A DNA stretch of 64,000 bases from Kalaharituber pfeilii (GCA_015179045.1 WHUZ01000110.1:62001-126000), one strand, 5' to 3'. Positions 1 through 11,726 are shown, numbered from the stretch's first letter. Numbers and translations: made by a program. The notes: generated from the letters alone by a model not told the origin.

Positions 1-689
1 GAGTGCAGGCGTTGTCTCTAGTAAAGCTAGGATGCAAATAGTTATAGCATCACTTTCGGAAGCGGTAGATGTTATGGGAATGATGATATGTCGAGAATCA
101 AGAGCTGGTATTGGCCCGCCGCATGATCTTCACTCTTTTTGTCAGACTCGTATAAGCCATTGACGTGTAAAATCACCATTGGGATAACCTGGAAGAGTAT
201 ACAAAAGAACCTGCTCGGGTAAGTAGCCTTGCGACAAACAAATAGAGCAGCACCTTTGTAGATGATCAGTGGTAGTAGTAGTGGTATGAGCTGGAACTGA
301 GATCCAATCGAGTACTGTCACTAACCTTCGCGATTGGTTGCGATATACCCAAACAGGTAATCCGCTTACCTTTTAGGTTGGCATATGACGTCACTATGAT
401 ATTATATAATATAGCGTAACCTTTTCCGTCCCACTCTTTCTATGACAAGTGAAATGAATAAGCTGGGGATATACTACTATGCAATAGAAAACATTTTGTC
501 ATCCATATTGTAGATATTCGAAGAAACAAGATTATAATCCAACAGGGCTCCTTCTAACTATATTCGGACTACCTTCTGTGATATCAATGCATAGACGTTC
601 CATAGTTATTGACGCTCTTGAAAAATCGCAATAATTGGTGCAAAATTGACGCGCTTTATTTCTGACTTGATAAAGGATACACTATAGGC
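1..689. other. Anonymous AT-rich sequence
   Basis: No convincing reading frame, RNA gene or repeat was seen here. A short palindromic AT stretch lies near 397-413. The interval 1,100-1,320 is similarly empty. Confidence 0.5.
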
Positions 690-1033
690 TCGGTTCTCTA
701 CACTACGTGTTCTCGTGCCCAGACTCTTATAGGACTAATAATCGTATAAAGGAGTTTATACCCAGCCACTGATCTGGAATTGAAGTTACTATCTCTCGAA
801 AATACTCAAATTATCAGGTTCTGCACTACTTTCCCTCGTGGGATTGAAAGGAGCGCAGGACTTTGATATGCTTTTTCATGTAGATGACAGTGACAATGGA
901 GAGTAGATTCCGGCGACTTAATGTAGATAGGCTGCTCTTGAAATGTTATCTTAGCACAACGACCATTTCGGTAGTCAATGAGAGCTTGGATTCTCTTTTC
1001 GGTAGCCCTGGTGCGTGTGTAAGGAGAGTCCAC
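690..1033 (-). pseudogene. pogo/Tigger-type transposase N-terminal remnant
   Basis: The minus-strand reading from 1033 contains a stretch beginning TEKRIQALIDYRNGR and later PESTL. This is the spacing of the psq-type helix-turn-helix that opens pogo/Fot/Tigger transposases. Downstream, across an in-frame stop near 806, the residues still resemble the following CENP-B-like DNA-binding helix region. No catalytic domain is visible in the adjoining sequence, so this is a short decayed fragment. Its presence fits the pogo-type MITEs at 51.4 and 53.7 kb. The assignment rests on motif spacing only. Confidence 0.4.
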
Positions 1034-1326
1034 TTGAGGGATGTCGATGTACTCAAGCGGCCAAATTCATGTAAATTTATAGACAAAGCCCAGCTCTTGT
1101 AATGAGTGCGAATTACTTGAACAGACCGTAGACCAGCTCACTGCCCTCTCTACCGTCATGAAAGAGCCACAGACCCCACAGAGTTCCTGTTCATGTCGCG
1201 AAATTGTGCAGTTTTTGGTGGTGAAGGCGTCCGAAGTAGTGCGGTGTGTCCTGCTTAGTGGTAAAATACAGCTGTACTTTTATTAGACGTAAAGCAAACA
1301 AGGACACCAACAAACAAACCGGAATG

Positions 1327-2248
1327 TCAAGGCTTATCACCAACGGGACTAGTCAAATAGTACCCCGCCCACATATAGCCCAAGGGCGAATTCGGCCAAG
1401 GCAACACATGCTGTCCCGTTACCAAAACATGCGCAACCGACCCGTGCCTCAAGTACGCACAAACCGCCACCGCCTCACCCTCCCTCCAGCCGCCGCTAAC
1501 CGTATCAATCACAATTTTGTTGTTCCAGTCGCCATTCCTGTCTTTCGACACCACCGTTTTGTAAATCTCCTTTCGGGAAGCCTCGGCGACCAAGCGATCA
1601 ACTTGGAGCTTGTCGCAGAGGTCGTTAAAGATGCGTTGAAAGGACGGGTCGAGCGCGATGTGATCGAGCTGCTTTTGGGGCCCGTTGACGGAGGGCAGTG
1701 TACCGGTTTTGCGTGGCGCGAGCCATTCTGGGTTTCGATGTCGTTAGGTGGAATGATGTGACCAGAGAAGATACATGGCTCAAGCGATTGCTAACTAGGT
1801 CTGGTTACGAGGCTAGAGAGAGAGATAGATGAAGCGTACCTAGGGCCCTGCGTGCACTGTACATTTCGATGACCTTAAGATGCTCCGTCGTGATGTGCTA
1901 TTTTTCCCCAAATGTTAATCCCGCCCCTCGCCAAAGCAGGGAAACTGAGTCAACACGGACAGTCAATTCCAGGCTATGCAGTTCCTGTAGTGCCTCTATC
2001 TGCTTCTCTATATTCTGAATGCGCTTCTCTTTGTCGTGAATAATCCTCTCTTTCTTCCTCAGCATTTCGTGGTCAATCTCTCGTAACTGGGCCTCCTTTC
2101 CTGCCAGCTGGGACCAAATATCGGCGGGGGTCAGAGGGTGTTCCATGCGCGGGAACGCGCGAGCTGGGTTGGTTGAAAGACGCCGAGAAGCCTGACAACG
2201 AGCGTGGTACTGCGTCGGAGTCAGGGCTAACCGCAGAGTGCGGATCAT
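1327..2248 (-). CDS. Three-exon conserved-looking protein of unknown function, possible mitochondrial presequence
   Basis: I do not recognise the family. The exons read 2248-1961, 1897-1840 and 1727-1327. The introns are 63 and 112 nt. Intron 2 has a CTAAC branch sequence and a CAG acceptor, and exon phases match at both junctions, giving 248 residues. The chosen ATG starts MIRTLRLAL followed by an Arg/Ser-rich, acid-free stretch ending near RRLSTNPARAF, which looks like a mitochondrial targeting peptide. Residues ~45-95 form a strongly charged heptad-like coiled coil (KEAQLREIDHEMLRKKER). The C-terminal ~130 residues are globular and contain GDWNNKIVIDTVSGGW. Donor 1 (GTCCGT) is weak; GTTGAC six bases downstream would also keep the frame. 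Transposons are absent from the gene body, which supports a functional gene. Confidence 0.62.
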
Positions 2249-2429
2249 GATATTTGGTGGTGTGGACAGCAGCAGAGGCCGAGTGAAGGTGGTGAGTGGA
2301 GATGGTGATCGGGATGCCGGAGCTGATGAATTCAACGGAGGGAGGATGGGATGCAATTGATGATTCATGGATCGAAATACGTAAATCACGTGCGCACCGT
2401 AGCGGCTGGGCACGAGACTAGTAATATGT

Positions 2430-3567
2430 TGGCGATGCCAAGCCTATATTTACATTGCCATTACTAAGCGCTCATACTTGCGGGCAGGGCCAATATCTTA
2501 CTTAAGCTGTGTTGTCATCAGTTGTCTGGTTACACTACCCCACAGGGATAGTGCAACGAGACTCAGTATAAAGAGATAAAACAGAAAAAGCAACGTTTTT
2601 CCAAATGAAGCCTAGAATTAGACCAACTTGGTTTTTCTGGAAGGTCTACTAAAATAGCAGTTTTCCTAATCTTTCTATATGTTTGTTATATAAATTTCTC
2701 AACTTCGGGCACATTAAATATCAAAAGTTTCAGGGATGTTAGATTGATACCGAAAGAGTTATGGGAAATTCGACCTGCGAATAGATTTACCTCTAACCAT
2801 CCAGCCGCTTCATTTTAAGCAACTTTGTATATACCTCGGGTACTCGGCCTGACAGCGATATTGGTACAAAGATATACAAGGTGGGGGGTGGAAGGACGCC
2901 TTCAGACCGCAATTCTCAGTACTCTTTCCTTCAGCCGAGGTGCGTATTATCTTCAAAACTACTCTTAATTGTATAGATTCAGTGGAATAAACTAACGGTT
3001 CATGGACGTTTTTAATTTTTTAGATATTCACATCTCCTTCTGGAGTGACAGAAACATTTCGATGTTTTGTGAGTTCGTACAAATATCAACATCCATACTA
3101 ATCAGACATGCATTTATTAGATTTGTGCAATCTGAATCGCATATCATAACGTTTAATTTCTCCACTGGTCCCGAAACTCAGGTCCGAGAGAGAAAAAATT
3201 CTATGCATCCAACAGGATGAATGGCGTTATGGGTTACAAGTAAGGTGAGTGATGTGGCTTGATTTTTCCTAACCTTATAACTACAGTAGGAGACAAGAAC
3301 TAGCCGGAAAGACTGGCGGCAGGCAAAAGTGGCATAACGAAACCAGGTTCGATTCATAATCAACACAATTACCCCTAGAACTCTATTAAATCGCATCCAT
3401 GTGCATGACTATCTATATTATTACCATTAGTATCAAGCCTGAAAATTACACGATGACTTAATTTATAGGAGTGAAGGGTATTAGGATAAATTCACATGTA
3501 TATTTCGGTAGCTCGATGTGCCCATTTTCGGCACCAACAAGTACATGTAAACACAGAACTCTAACAA
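2430..3567. other. Intergenic sequence without recognised features
   Basis: Short overlapping open frames exist on both strands but none has a motif, plausible start context or splice pattern. Nothing further is seen. Confidence 0.5.
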
Positions 3568-3578
3568 GACATAGTGGC

Positions 3579-3579
3579 A

Positions 3580-3613
<34 letters not shown>

Positions 3614-3649
3614 TTCCTATACCACTGCAGCTGTTCGCCATGGCAGGGC
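3579..3649 (-). mobile_element. Hairpin-only retroposon, family B, with (TAA)n tail
   Basis: On the minus strand the element begins ccctgccatggcgaacagct and runs into an A-rich tail that has become a TAA microsatellite of about eleven units (plus-strand 3583-3614). It is flanked by gacatagtggc at 3568-3578 and gacatggtggc at 3650-3660, an 11-bp target-site duplication with one mismatch. Only the last ~40 nt of LINE-B is present. Confidence 0.75.
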
Positions 3650-3660
3650 GACATGGTGGC

Positions 3661-5061
3661 GTGAAAGCGAGGTTCAATTTTGAAATTGACCACATCAAAA
3701 GCCGATGCGGAATGCTTGGTGCACCTGGGCTATAATGGGGGCGAGAACATTGTTGGACCAAAGTACATGCATTCTAGAGTGAGGTATAGGTGACTCTGGC
3801 TATAATGAAGAGCCAAGAATCCGACTGATTTTCTTCACTATAGCAAGGGCACTTTCTTGACCTGTGTACATAAAGATACATGAGTCATCTTTTTTTTATT
3901 TACTCTTCATTCTATTTATTTATTTATTTATTATCATTATTCGCATTGCGCCATTCTGTACATATGGTCTCTGGCAAAATAACTAAATATGGATATTCAG
4001 CGAATTTACAAGCGTTAAGAAAACGTCACTGAACTTACGAAAAGGAATATCACTCTTCTGTTTATTCTCTATTTGATTCATTTATCTATTTATTTATGGA
4101 TACGTCATGGGCCGCTCTTGGGCATCAGCAGCAGCATAACCTCCATGCCGCCGACGGGCGTTGAATGATGAGTGAAGCTCCTTTCGCATTTTGCTGACGA
4201 GCACTTCAATGAGGTATGTAACAAGCCGCTCTACGTTTTAAGATGCTCAGGGCGTCAGTAAAGCTAGGGCTAGGAAAGTATCATTAGGGCATTGAGAAGG
4301 AGCTTGATGACATGAAATTGAAAGTAATAGTACTTAATCTCTTTAACTTCCGGAGTAAGAGTATTTCGCCACCGGCACCTCCCTCAGCCGAAACAGGAAT
4401 TAGCAAAAAGGACAGTGAAAAGCATCGCGAAAAGAAATCAACAGAAAACAAGAGCCGATCTATTTAATCTAAATTATTATTGTGCCCTCTAGTTCTACAT
4501 TCGCCCTTGCATTTAAGGCTTACAAAAGTGGTGATCGGCTGTGGTGGTGGTGATAGAAATAGGTGCGAACATGAAAGTAAAATATCATTCAGAAGTTGTC
4601 ATATTCATGGCAGCATAAAAACATGATTGGTGGGTATGATAGCTATAAGCGAAATTCAAAAGGCAAGCGGTCCCGTTTGGGCGAATACAGTAGGCGGCCG
4701 AAATTCAATATTAGCAATGCGCCATCAGCAGTATACATAGGTTGGATTCACTACCAGGCGAAGGTTAATTTGGGGTCGTGCAATGCCGAGTGTTCATTTT
4801 GCCATTGGAAATGGCATGAGATCACCATTATGTTAGTAGGATGAACGGTTCTAAGCAGCTTCGTTTTGCTGTGACGCTGAAGGCTATGGGTTGTTTTAGG
4901 GGTTGGAATAATGCGGTACTTCGTGCATGATGCAGTCACGCAGAACAAACACATATGAATTTCAACTCAAGGTCGGGGCTCATACCAGCTATGACTATCG
5001 AGCGGCTGCGGTGATCGACAAAGCATTAGGTCGCAGTACAACATTGGTAGTATGCGACTGA
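3661..5061. other. Intergenic, low-complexity T-rich and ATTT-repeat patches
   Basis: Runs of TTTA/ATTT occur at 3,890-3,935 and 4,080-4,100. No coding or RNA feature could be supported. Confidence 0.45.
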
Positions 5062-5071
5062 GGTACATACC

Positions 5072-5137
5072 TCTCGCCATAGCCCATAGGGCGGCACGCG
5101 AGTAATGATATTAAAAAAAAAAAAAAAAAAGAAAAGG
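5072..5137 (+). mobile_element. Hairpin-only retroposon, family A
   Basis: The 30-nt hairpin core starts ctcgccatagcccataggg, continues to gcgag and is followed by taatgatatt and an 18-A tail. Direct repeats ggtacatacc at 5062-5071 and 5138-5147 flank it. No LINE body is present. Confidence 0.8.
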
Positions 5138-5652
5138 GGTACATACCAAAAATACTTACCTGTCAGTAATTTGGTCTCAGCGAGCAGTAGGGTAGTATCA
5201 ACCAAACTGTTCTTCTAGGTATCTGCGAGATGTAGATCAGTGGTAGTGCTGTGCAAGTTCATAGATGATTGTCATATTATAAAATTCTTTCACAGAGCAA
5301 TATTACTAGAGATTCGTATGCGGAGCGGATGTACTCGAGAGTACATGCATGAACGAGCCGTCTGTGCGGCTGACTTTCTGAATATAGCACTTATTTATGT
5401 GACTATGACGCCATTCCAGCTTGTCGTATATTGCTTGTCACATATACATATTTTATACTACTTACCTCTGGATTATAATCAAAACTTTCAGAAATGATAT
5501 TTTCTATTATGAGAAACTAATTCCGGATGCCAGCTATATTCTACTCTATGCGGCTCGGGAGGCGCAAATGCTTCCTATGAGTGAGTCTATTCTTGAATGT
5601 TCGTGCAGTATATTATTATTAACAATCTCCGGTTTTACGCGCACACGCCATG

Positions 5653-5662
5653 TATATATAAG
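5653..5662 (+). promoter_or_regulatory. TATA box upstream of the small secreted protein gene
   Basis: The sequence tatatataag lies about 235 bp upstream of the ATG at 5896, in a stretch that has no competing coding frame. It is a plausible core promoter with a long leader. Confidence 0.35.
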
Positions 5663-5895
5663 GGGGGTCGCAAACCTGCACTCTTCAACTAAGCTGCTTT
5701 TACTATTCATCGTATTCACCCAAATAGTGAGTTCGAAGTCACGTCCCGAAGTGCGCTAATAGTTTCGCTGACGCATTAGCTCTCTTCTTTCGCTAGCAAG
5801 ACGTATCAGTGACCCTTAAACACCGCGCATTGTATCACTATCATTTCGCTGCAGAGCTTCCACGCTTCCGGTTTCAATCATTCTCCACTCACGAC

Positions 5896-6162
5896 ATGCG
5901 TTTCCACCGCTCCCTATTTACACTACTTCCCGCACTGCTCCTTGTCACTGGCACTGAAGCCGGTCCCATTGCCTATGCAATATGCCAGGGAGGCTGTGCA
6001 ACAGTTGTTGTGGCTTGTTATGCGGCCGCCGGGGCTGTGTGGGGTACAAACCCGTGGCTTGCGGCAGGTGTATCAGTCCCTGCAGCCATCGTGGGGTGCA
6101 ACTCCGCATACGCGGGCTGTCAAGCAACTTGTGCAGCCGTGGTTTTGCTTCCGACACCATAA
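5896..6162 (+). CDS. Small secreted Cys-rich protein, zygote-specific-protein-like family
   Basis: The ATG at 5896 opens a frame of 88 residues. The first ~22 (MRFHRSLFTLLPALLLVTGT) form a clear signal peptide ending before EAGPIAYAICQ. The mature part is small, hydrophobic and Ala/Gly-rich. It carries spaced Cys residues in the pattern ICQGGCA, VACYAAAG, GCNSAYAGCQATC. This matches the short fungal proteins annotated as zygote-specific or hypothetical, which combine a signal peptide with GPI.YA.CQ.GC and CNxA.G.C motifs. Their biochemical role is not established. I prefer this ATG to the in-frame GTG at 5809 because it directly begins the signal peptide. There are no introns and no stop within the frame, so it is probably functional. 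Confidence 0.72.
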   Translation: MRFHRSLFTLLPALLLVTGTEAGPIAYAICQGGCATVVVACYAAAGAVWGTNPWLAAGVSVPAAIVGCNSAYAGCQATCAAVVLLPTP

Positions 6163-6199
6163 GCGAAAACATCGTACCACCCACTGCATTTGAGGCTTC

Positions 6200-6804
6200 G
6201 AAATTTTGGTTTCTTTGAACACTGTTCTACGGGACGGGAATATTGTGAAGCTAGGGTACGCTGATTCCAACAATTGGGTTTTGATTATAGTTAGTCCGGA
6301 GGATAGCAAGAATTCATGTTGGAAAGATCTTGGTTCGTGAAGGCTTTGGAACAACTTCAGGCATGGATAGTTCAATTGGTCACACGCAAGATAACAGTTC
6401 TGTTTTCGATTCCTTTTGCTAAATTGATGCTCCTTTTGTTTTATCATGTCGTTCATTACGCTCATTGCAATTGCGCTCATTATTTCATTTCTGTTTTTAT
6501 CCTGCATTCTGCAACGTTTCCTTGAAACAAACGACGCAATTAGTGCATTAATCAACTCTGACTGCTATGCTCGTTATTTCAACTTGTATTTGCAGATTTT
6601 CAATTATTGCAAATTCTTCTGCAAATTTCCGTCCCTGTCTGCTTGGTGGTGATACTGGATCGTATGATGTAATCCAATCCAATTCTTTTCCATTCAGTCA
6701 TCAAACGAATTGAAGTAGCATGTGCAAACCGATTGGTACTAGGTACTGAGTTTGTTACTAACCAATACCTTTCAGCGTACTAGTTCCCGGGCCTTCGCTG
6801 AATT
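6200..6804. other. Intergenic stretch
   Basis: AT-rich sequence with short overlapping frames on both strands but nothing recognisable. Confidence 0.4.
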
Positions 6805-6806
6805 TA

Positions 6807-7569
6807 TGGTGCCGGAAGTTAAAAGCGGACAGGAAAATTGCGATACAACCAACCCAACGCAAAACCTATCAACAACCACAACATGACATGAATTAAGGCA
6901 GAAATATCAAATATCAATAGTATTTGAGACGCTCTATCATTCTATGATTTTTTCACGGCGAAATCTTTATTCGTTGTAAAACTGATAAGGTTCAAAGTTT
7001 TTTACTTTGTTAGGAAATCTACCAGATGTTACATGCCAAGCCTCATACAAAAATGGATTAGTCATCAAAGCGGCTCCCCCTCTCGCACCGCCTGTGGCTC
7101 TAAGATACATGATTTTCAAAGGCCTCTGTACCATATTGATGGCCATCTTTATATGCTTGCATAATACGGAGGCACTTATTATAATAACGCCAAATAGAGA
7201 TATCTGAAATAGAAAAAAGAGCCTTGGGTATAGTTTCTCGTAAACCTGCTCAAGAATGCTCACAGTTCTCACGAGTATATTTTTTTGCTGCACCCCAAAA
7301 TAGCTCTATATAATTTATTTCACAATGAAATCGAGGGTAAAATAAAACAATATGTCCCTGTGCCTCAATCATTTCTTGTAACTTACCCTTTTGCTCTCTG
7401 AAATCTCGCTCATTTGCTAGTAATCGACGTGCACAGTGGATTGCGACCGTGTAAGCGACCGTCAGGGGCGATTGCTCACAATTCTTACCAGCAAATTGAC
7501 ACATATGGTGCTGCTTACTAATGCGGGCTGGCAATGTTACAATATGTCCGCTCTTAACTTCCGGCACCA
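6807..7569 (-). mobile_element. Mariner-like deletion derivative with transposase C-terminus
   Basis: Imperfect terminal inverted repeats beginning tggtgccggaagttaa, followed by agcggaca, face each other at 6807 and 7569. Each is bordered by TA (6805-6806 and 7570-7571), the target duplication of Tc1/mariner elements. Inside, on the minus strand, is the C-terminal part of a DDE transposase. It contains GHIVLFYPRFHCEINYIELF, the family block with the last catalytic acidic residue (N-x-I-E), followed after a frameshift by IWRYYNKCLRIMQAYKDG. The first catalytic residues are missing, so the copy cannot move by itself. Confidence 0.7.
7090..7475 (-). pseudogene. DDE transposase C-terminal fragment
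   Basis: The preserved blocks are a CARRLL...DFREQKG region, the PRFHCE...IELFWG block and, in another frame, RYYNKCLRIMQAYKDGHQYG. The order is that of fungal DDE_3-type transposases, but the frame is broken near 7,260 and the N-terminal two thirds are absent. Upstream sequence to 7,569 is terminal repeat, not protein. Confidence 0.65.
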
Positions 7570-7843
7570 TATCAGCCTCTCGTGATGTGGAGATCATTAT
7601 TATATTCGTTTTGACGTCATATGAGTTGCTCATAAAGCACAAAGGAAACATGAGGGAAAACTAGGAAACATAAGGAAACATAAGAGAAACACTGAACCCA
7701 AAGTCGACAAAACAACAGAAAAGTTACCTCACAAAGTCCTACCCATCCATACACATCGCATGTCCGAAACTCCATATATATATACTAAGCCCACGACTTC
7801 CGCTTGTATTGTAGGTAGTATCCTCCGGTACCAGCGTGCCTTC

Positions 7844-8324
7844 CTATTTCCTTACTCTGTCCCACTCATACTGGCTCGCCCTCAACCACTTTCCTCCAAG
7901 TCTCACTTTCCCTATCTCAGTGGGTGCCTCCAAATAAACCACCACTGGGCTTGTCAGCTTTCCTTCTTCGATTAGTGATTGTTTCCTCCGCAGGCACCGG
8001 ATCCGGTTGTCTTTTCTGTCTTTATTGGCAGCCTCCAACCATCTTCGGATATTCCCTAAGTCCTTCCTCAGGGCTACTCCGTAGACGACAATGCCTTGTC
8101 TTGAGGTAGTGATGTCGGGGTTGGTCGTGGCGCAGGATCTGGTGTTGGGGGGTCGTGGTGGTGGGGTTTGGGGGCGTGGGGTGAGTTCTAGGCGGTGGTT
8201 TCGGCGTGATGGTGGTAGCAGGCATGGTGACCGGGGGTGCGGCGGCAATCTTTTTCGCCTCGCGGCGATCTTTTTCGCCTCCTCTTCGCTGAGTTGGTGC
8301 TTGAAAGCGTATGGTGGAGTGCAT
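7844..8324 (-). pseudogene. LINE ORF1 (gag-like) relic
   Basis: The minus strand encodes MHSTIRF..., a Pro-rich linker and then IVVYGVALRKDLGNIRRWLE followed by VVVYLEAP and VRLGGKWLRASQYEWDR. The same block is seen at 45.3-45.6 kb (minus) and 56.1-56.35 kb (plus), so it is a repeated family. The most likely identity is the RNA-binding first ORF of the LINE-A type element. The N-terminal part lies in a different frame from the C-terminal part, so at least one frameshift separates them. Confidence 0.55.
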
Positions 8325-9140
8325 CTATAAGGGACCCCCTGCAGCCAAAATTAAGGACTCAAACTTGAAATTCAATTTCATCACCCAACAACATCTGATT
8401 AAGATTTAAAGAATGAAAATATGTACTATTTCGTCTGCTCTACAATCCTTCACTTCAAATTTGAAAATTATGAAGGCGTTGTTGAGAAATTTGAAATTGA
8501 AGATTTTATACTTTGTACGAGAGGCTCTTGAATTGTTACACGCCAAGATTGCTAACTTTGCTTAATCAGTGTTAGTGTAGTGAGAGGAATTACTATATAC
8601 AGAAATGATCTACCCTGTATGAGAGGTAGTGCAACCAGACTACTAACTCTTATATACATACGCGTCCAGCAATAGTACCAAAACTCTGTTGTGCCATATA
8701 CAAAAGCTAGTCTCGTAAAACCAGTGCACAACCATCTCTATGTTCCTCTATAGTCCGTAAACATTTATAAAAAAATGAGTAGCTATATCAGAAAGAGAAT
8801 CTAGAGCTTGTGGGAATAATCGCAGTTGAAAGAAGTTGTAGGTAGAATATAGTTACTGTCTGGAACTTAACTTGATCGAGCTATCTGAAGCTGAAAAGCT
8901 GTTTTGATGTATAGAATAATAGTTAGGCTCACAGTCTAGCGAGTGGTGCAAAAGTTAGATATTGAGCAGTGCAACAATCAGGTACGAGTGGCCCAAAAGA
9001 ATCAAGTTCATAGCTGAGCAAGTGATACAAGGACGTGAATCAATGCGACCAGTAGCAAATTTTGGTGTATTAGTCAGCAAGTCAGCAAATGTTACAACTG
9101 GTCCCTTATAGATGCACTCCACCATAGCGGCGCTCAAGCA
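8298..9140. repeat. Inverted repeat pair enclosing 760 bp of AT-rich DNA
   Basis: The ~36-bp sequence around tggtggagtgcatctataag (8,310-8,335) reappears in inverted orientation at 9,099-9,122. Similarity extends outward through cttgaaagcg/cttgagcgcc. The left copy is the start of the LINE ORF1 relic. The interior 8,336-9,095 has no recognisable gene. Confidence 0.5.
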
Positions 9141-9391
9141 TGGAGTGCTGGAACAATAATTCGCCTATGTAGAGGACGCCGGTACGGCGCTAATTGTCCT
9201 CTTGGCGTAGCTGGTATCGAGAAACTACTTAGCTAGGTGCTTAGGTAATAAAACTACTGCCTAGGCGCTTGGCGCAGGGTCCACTGGAGGACGGTACCTG
9301 GCCCTGACAACTCCGCTTCTGCTCACGATACTCCGCACCTCATTAGAGAACTGCTCTGCACCTTGCGGAAAACGAAAACAATCCGTGGCCA

Positions 9392-10520
9392 ATGTCCAAC
9401 ACTAATATGTCAAGCAGCAATACTACCCGGCCAGCGCGTGTTCCCTTAACAAACTCCGTCTCGATCTCCTTTGCTACACCTCCTCAAACAACCCGTGCTT
9501 TCGTCCTGGAACGAGATGGGAACTGTTGCTGGTTATGCGGTGTTGGTGGTGACGTACTTGCCATACTAGAATGTGCCTACCATATCTCTGCTGCCAGGAT
9601 TGAAAGAGTAGGTTCATCTTTCCTTGAAGTGGCGGTTCACTTCAATACTGTGATGCGATCTAACTGTGATGTGATGTAACTGAAATGCAGTTCCAATATT
9701 TCAAATCCATGGGCGTCATTCCCCCTCTCTCACTCACCTTGCGCATGCCAATAACCTTATCACACTGTGTAGTGTATGCCATGCAGCATACGACAGTCAG
9801 CTCCCGTACTGGTGCATGGTCCCCACAGAGGCCACATTAGAGAGGTACATTGAGCACGAACAAGAAGACTATGATGCCCGAGTTCAGGCGGCAGAACAGG
9901 GCATTAGGCAGCCTCGCTCATTGCCTGCGTTGGGAGCCGAGCCAGTGCAGTACCAGGCCCTCGTGATGCACCCTCCCTTTGGAAGGGTGCGAGGTCTGAG
10001 CTCCTCGCAGTGGCCAAAGCTATGGTACGGCGAGCCTACTGCGGTGATTATCAAAGCAGTCGGTGCTTTGTTGCAGCCATGTCAACGTGAGGTGATCGCC
10101 ACAGGTCCTGGGAAGGAACTCTTGGTCGGAGTCCCAACTTCCATTGATAGCGATGTGTGTGAGCTGGTAGCAGTGTGGTCACGGCAGGATCCAATAGTAG
10201 CTAAGAGGCCACGGAAGGGTCCCAAAACCCGGAGGCGCAAGAGGGATTACGTTGGCGGCGAGTCGGGGGTTGAAGGAGCTGCCAAAAGGGGAAGGGCGAA
10301 GACGGAGAGAGCAGCGGGTCCAGGGAAGGGGCCTACAGGGACTGCGCCACGACGGAGCAGCCGCATAGCTGCGATGAGGCGACAGACGGTTCCACGTCCA
10401 TCCGACGTTGAGGAGTGCCAAGGACCATCAGGGCCATTCGTGCTGGGGCCAGAGAGCACCTCAAACCAGATCATTGAGCAGGTCTTACGTTGGCGTCGCG
10501 TGGATCCAACCTCATTGTGA
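9392..10520 (+). pseudogene. HNH-endonuclease-domain gene, copy 1 (frameshifted)
   Basis: The frame from 9392 gives TTRAFVLERDGNCCWLCG, a CxxC metal-binding start of an HNH fold, followed by ILECAYHISAARIE with the conserved His. The rest of the fold (HANNLITLCSVCHAAYD, with the N and final H) lies in the frame that continues to 10520. Relative to copy 2 at 18.6 kb, a segment of ~70 bp is missing and one base is lost in a C/T run near 9,720, breaking the frame. The C-terminal ~230 residues are open and end in a basic, Arg/Lys-rich region (KRPRKGPKTRRRKR) suggestive of nuclear localisation. HNH folds cut or nick DNA; what this family targets is unknown. A small intron (9,611-9,690, GTAGGT...TGCAG) could replace part of the damage but does not fix the frame. 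Confidence 0.6.
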
Positions 10521-10849
10521 GGTAAAAGATTGCTTATAAAACCCACTTTCATTGCTCCTCTATCTGACCATTTTCCACTGCACCCTTCAAGATGACGGAC
10601 GCGGAGGTCAGAGACCTTATGTACCGACATGCAGATGCGCATAAGACCGTACATTAAGTCTCTGATGAGGGAACTATCCATTATATAACCCCCACAATCT
10701 CCACCGCGTACGTAGTCTACACTACCTCCATCACTACCATGCCGAATTATAGCGGGAAAGGAAGAGGTAGACAAGGCACCACGGCTAGGTACTTATCTAC
10801 CGTACCAGGTGGAGGTGGTAACCGGGGAGGCATGAGGATTATAGTCAAG

Positions 10850-11245
10850 AGATGCCGAGCCGAAGAGAACAGGCTCTGTATGATTTATTGGCTCCTCCAA
10901 TAGCAGCACCGACTGACAGGCACATATGGAGGGCTAATAGGGGGGAAAGGGGTTGAGGGCATGGAGGTTCAAGATAGGTACAGCGGACAGCCCGGAATAC
11001 AGGTGGTGCGGGATGGAGGAGGAAACAACGTACCACATATGGGGCAGGTGCGAGGTCTGGAAGCGGAGGTGGCCGAGGGAGCTAGGGGCCATTCGCAAGG
11101 CCCCGATGGGCAACGAGGATGAGGCGGATGAGTTGGGTAGAGAAGTGAAGTGTAGTATTTGCTTTTTCCTTATATATTACTCTCCTTTGTAATTAATCTC
11201 GTCATAGCGCATAGGGCGGTATACGAGTAATGATATGAAAAAAAA
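10850..11245 (+). mobile_element. LINE-A 3' fragment (zinc-knuckle end, hairpin, A tail)
   Basis: The residues CGMEEETTYHIWGRC followed by WKRRWP are the Cys/His knuckle that ends the LINE-A polyprotein. They are followed at 11,201-11,240 by the LINE-A terminal hairpin (ctcgtcatagcgcataggg... acgag) and an A-rich tail. The fragment is 5' truncated in the region after RNase H. Confidence 0.65.
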
Positions 11246-11649
11246 CGTCGAATTATCTGCCCTGGTCATTCATCTCTCCATCGATGCCAGTGCAGTTCCC
11301 GCCAGTAATCATGTCGGAATCAACACGACTCTCATCCCGTCCGTCCCCATCCAGTTTCTCCAGAACCCCCCAATGCCGGCTGCGTCAGCAACGCAAAGGA
11401 TGTAACCGACTTAAAAGCAGCAATAGCAACCAAAAAAAAAAAAAAAAAAAAAAAAAACTTCCACAATTTATTACCATACGCATTATCGTCACTCTACCCC
11501 GCCTCCAACAGAAATCTGAAAAGAAGAAGCAGCAGGACGCATCGAAGGCACCAGAGCCCAAGTAGCAAGAAAGGAAAGCCAAGAAATGAAGCCCCACATC
11601 CTCATCCTTCCAGCACCACCACTGCCGCCCGCAGCACCTGGCCATACTC

Positions 11650-11726
11650 AAAGCCTGCCTCCGGGCTTTGAGGGTTTAGACCCAGGGGTCCTGCCATGGC
11701 GAAGAGCCGCATGCGGGGTCATGTGA

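Noticed and set aside
3341..3360. ggttcgattc resembling a tRNA B box
   Set aside because: No A box or foldable acceptor arm lies at the right distance.
7250..7651. 133-residue frame taken as a complete protein
   Set aside because: Its N-terminal part is the terminal inverted repeat and flank of the mariner element; only the end is transposase.
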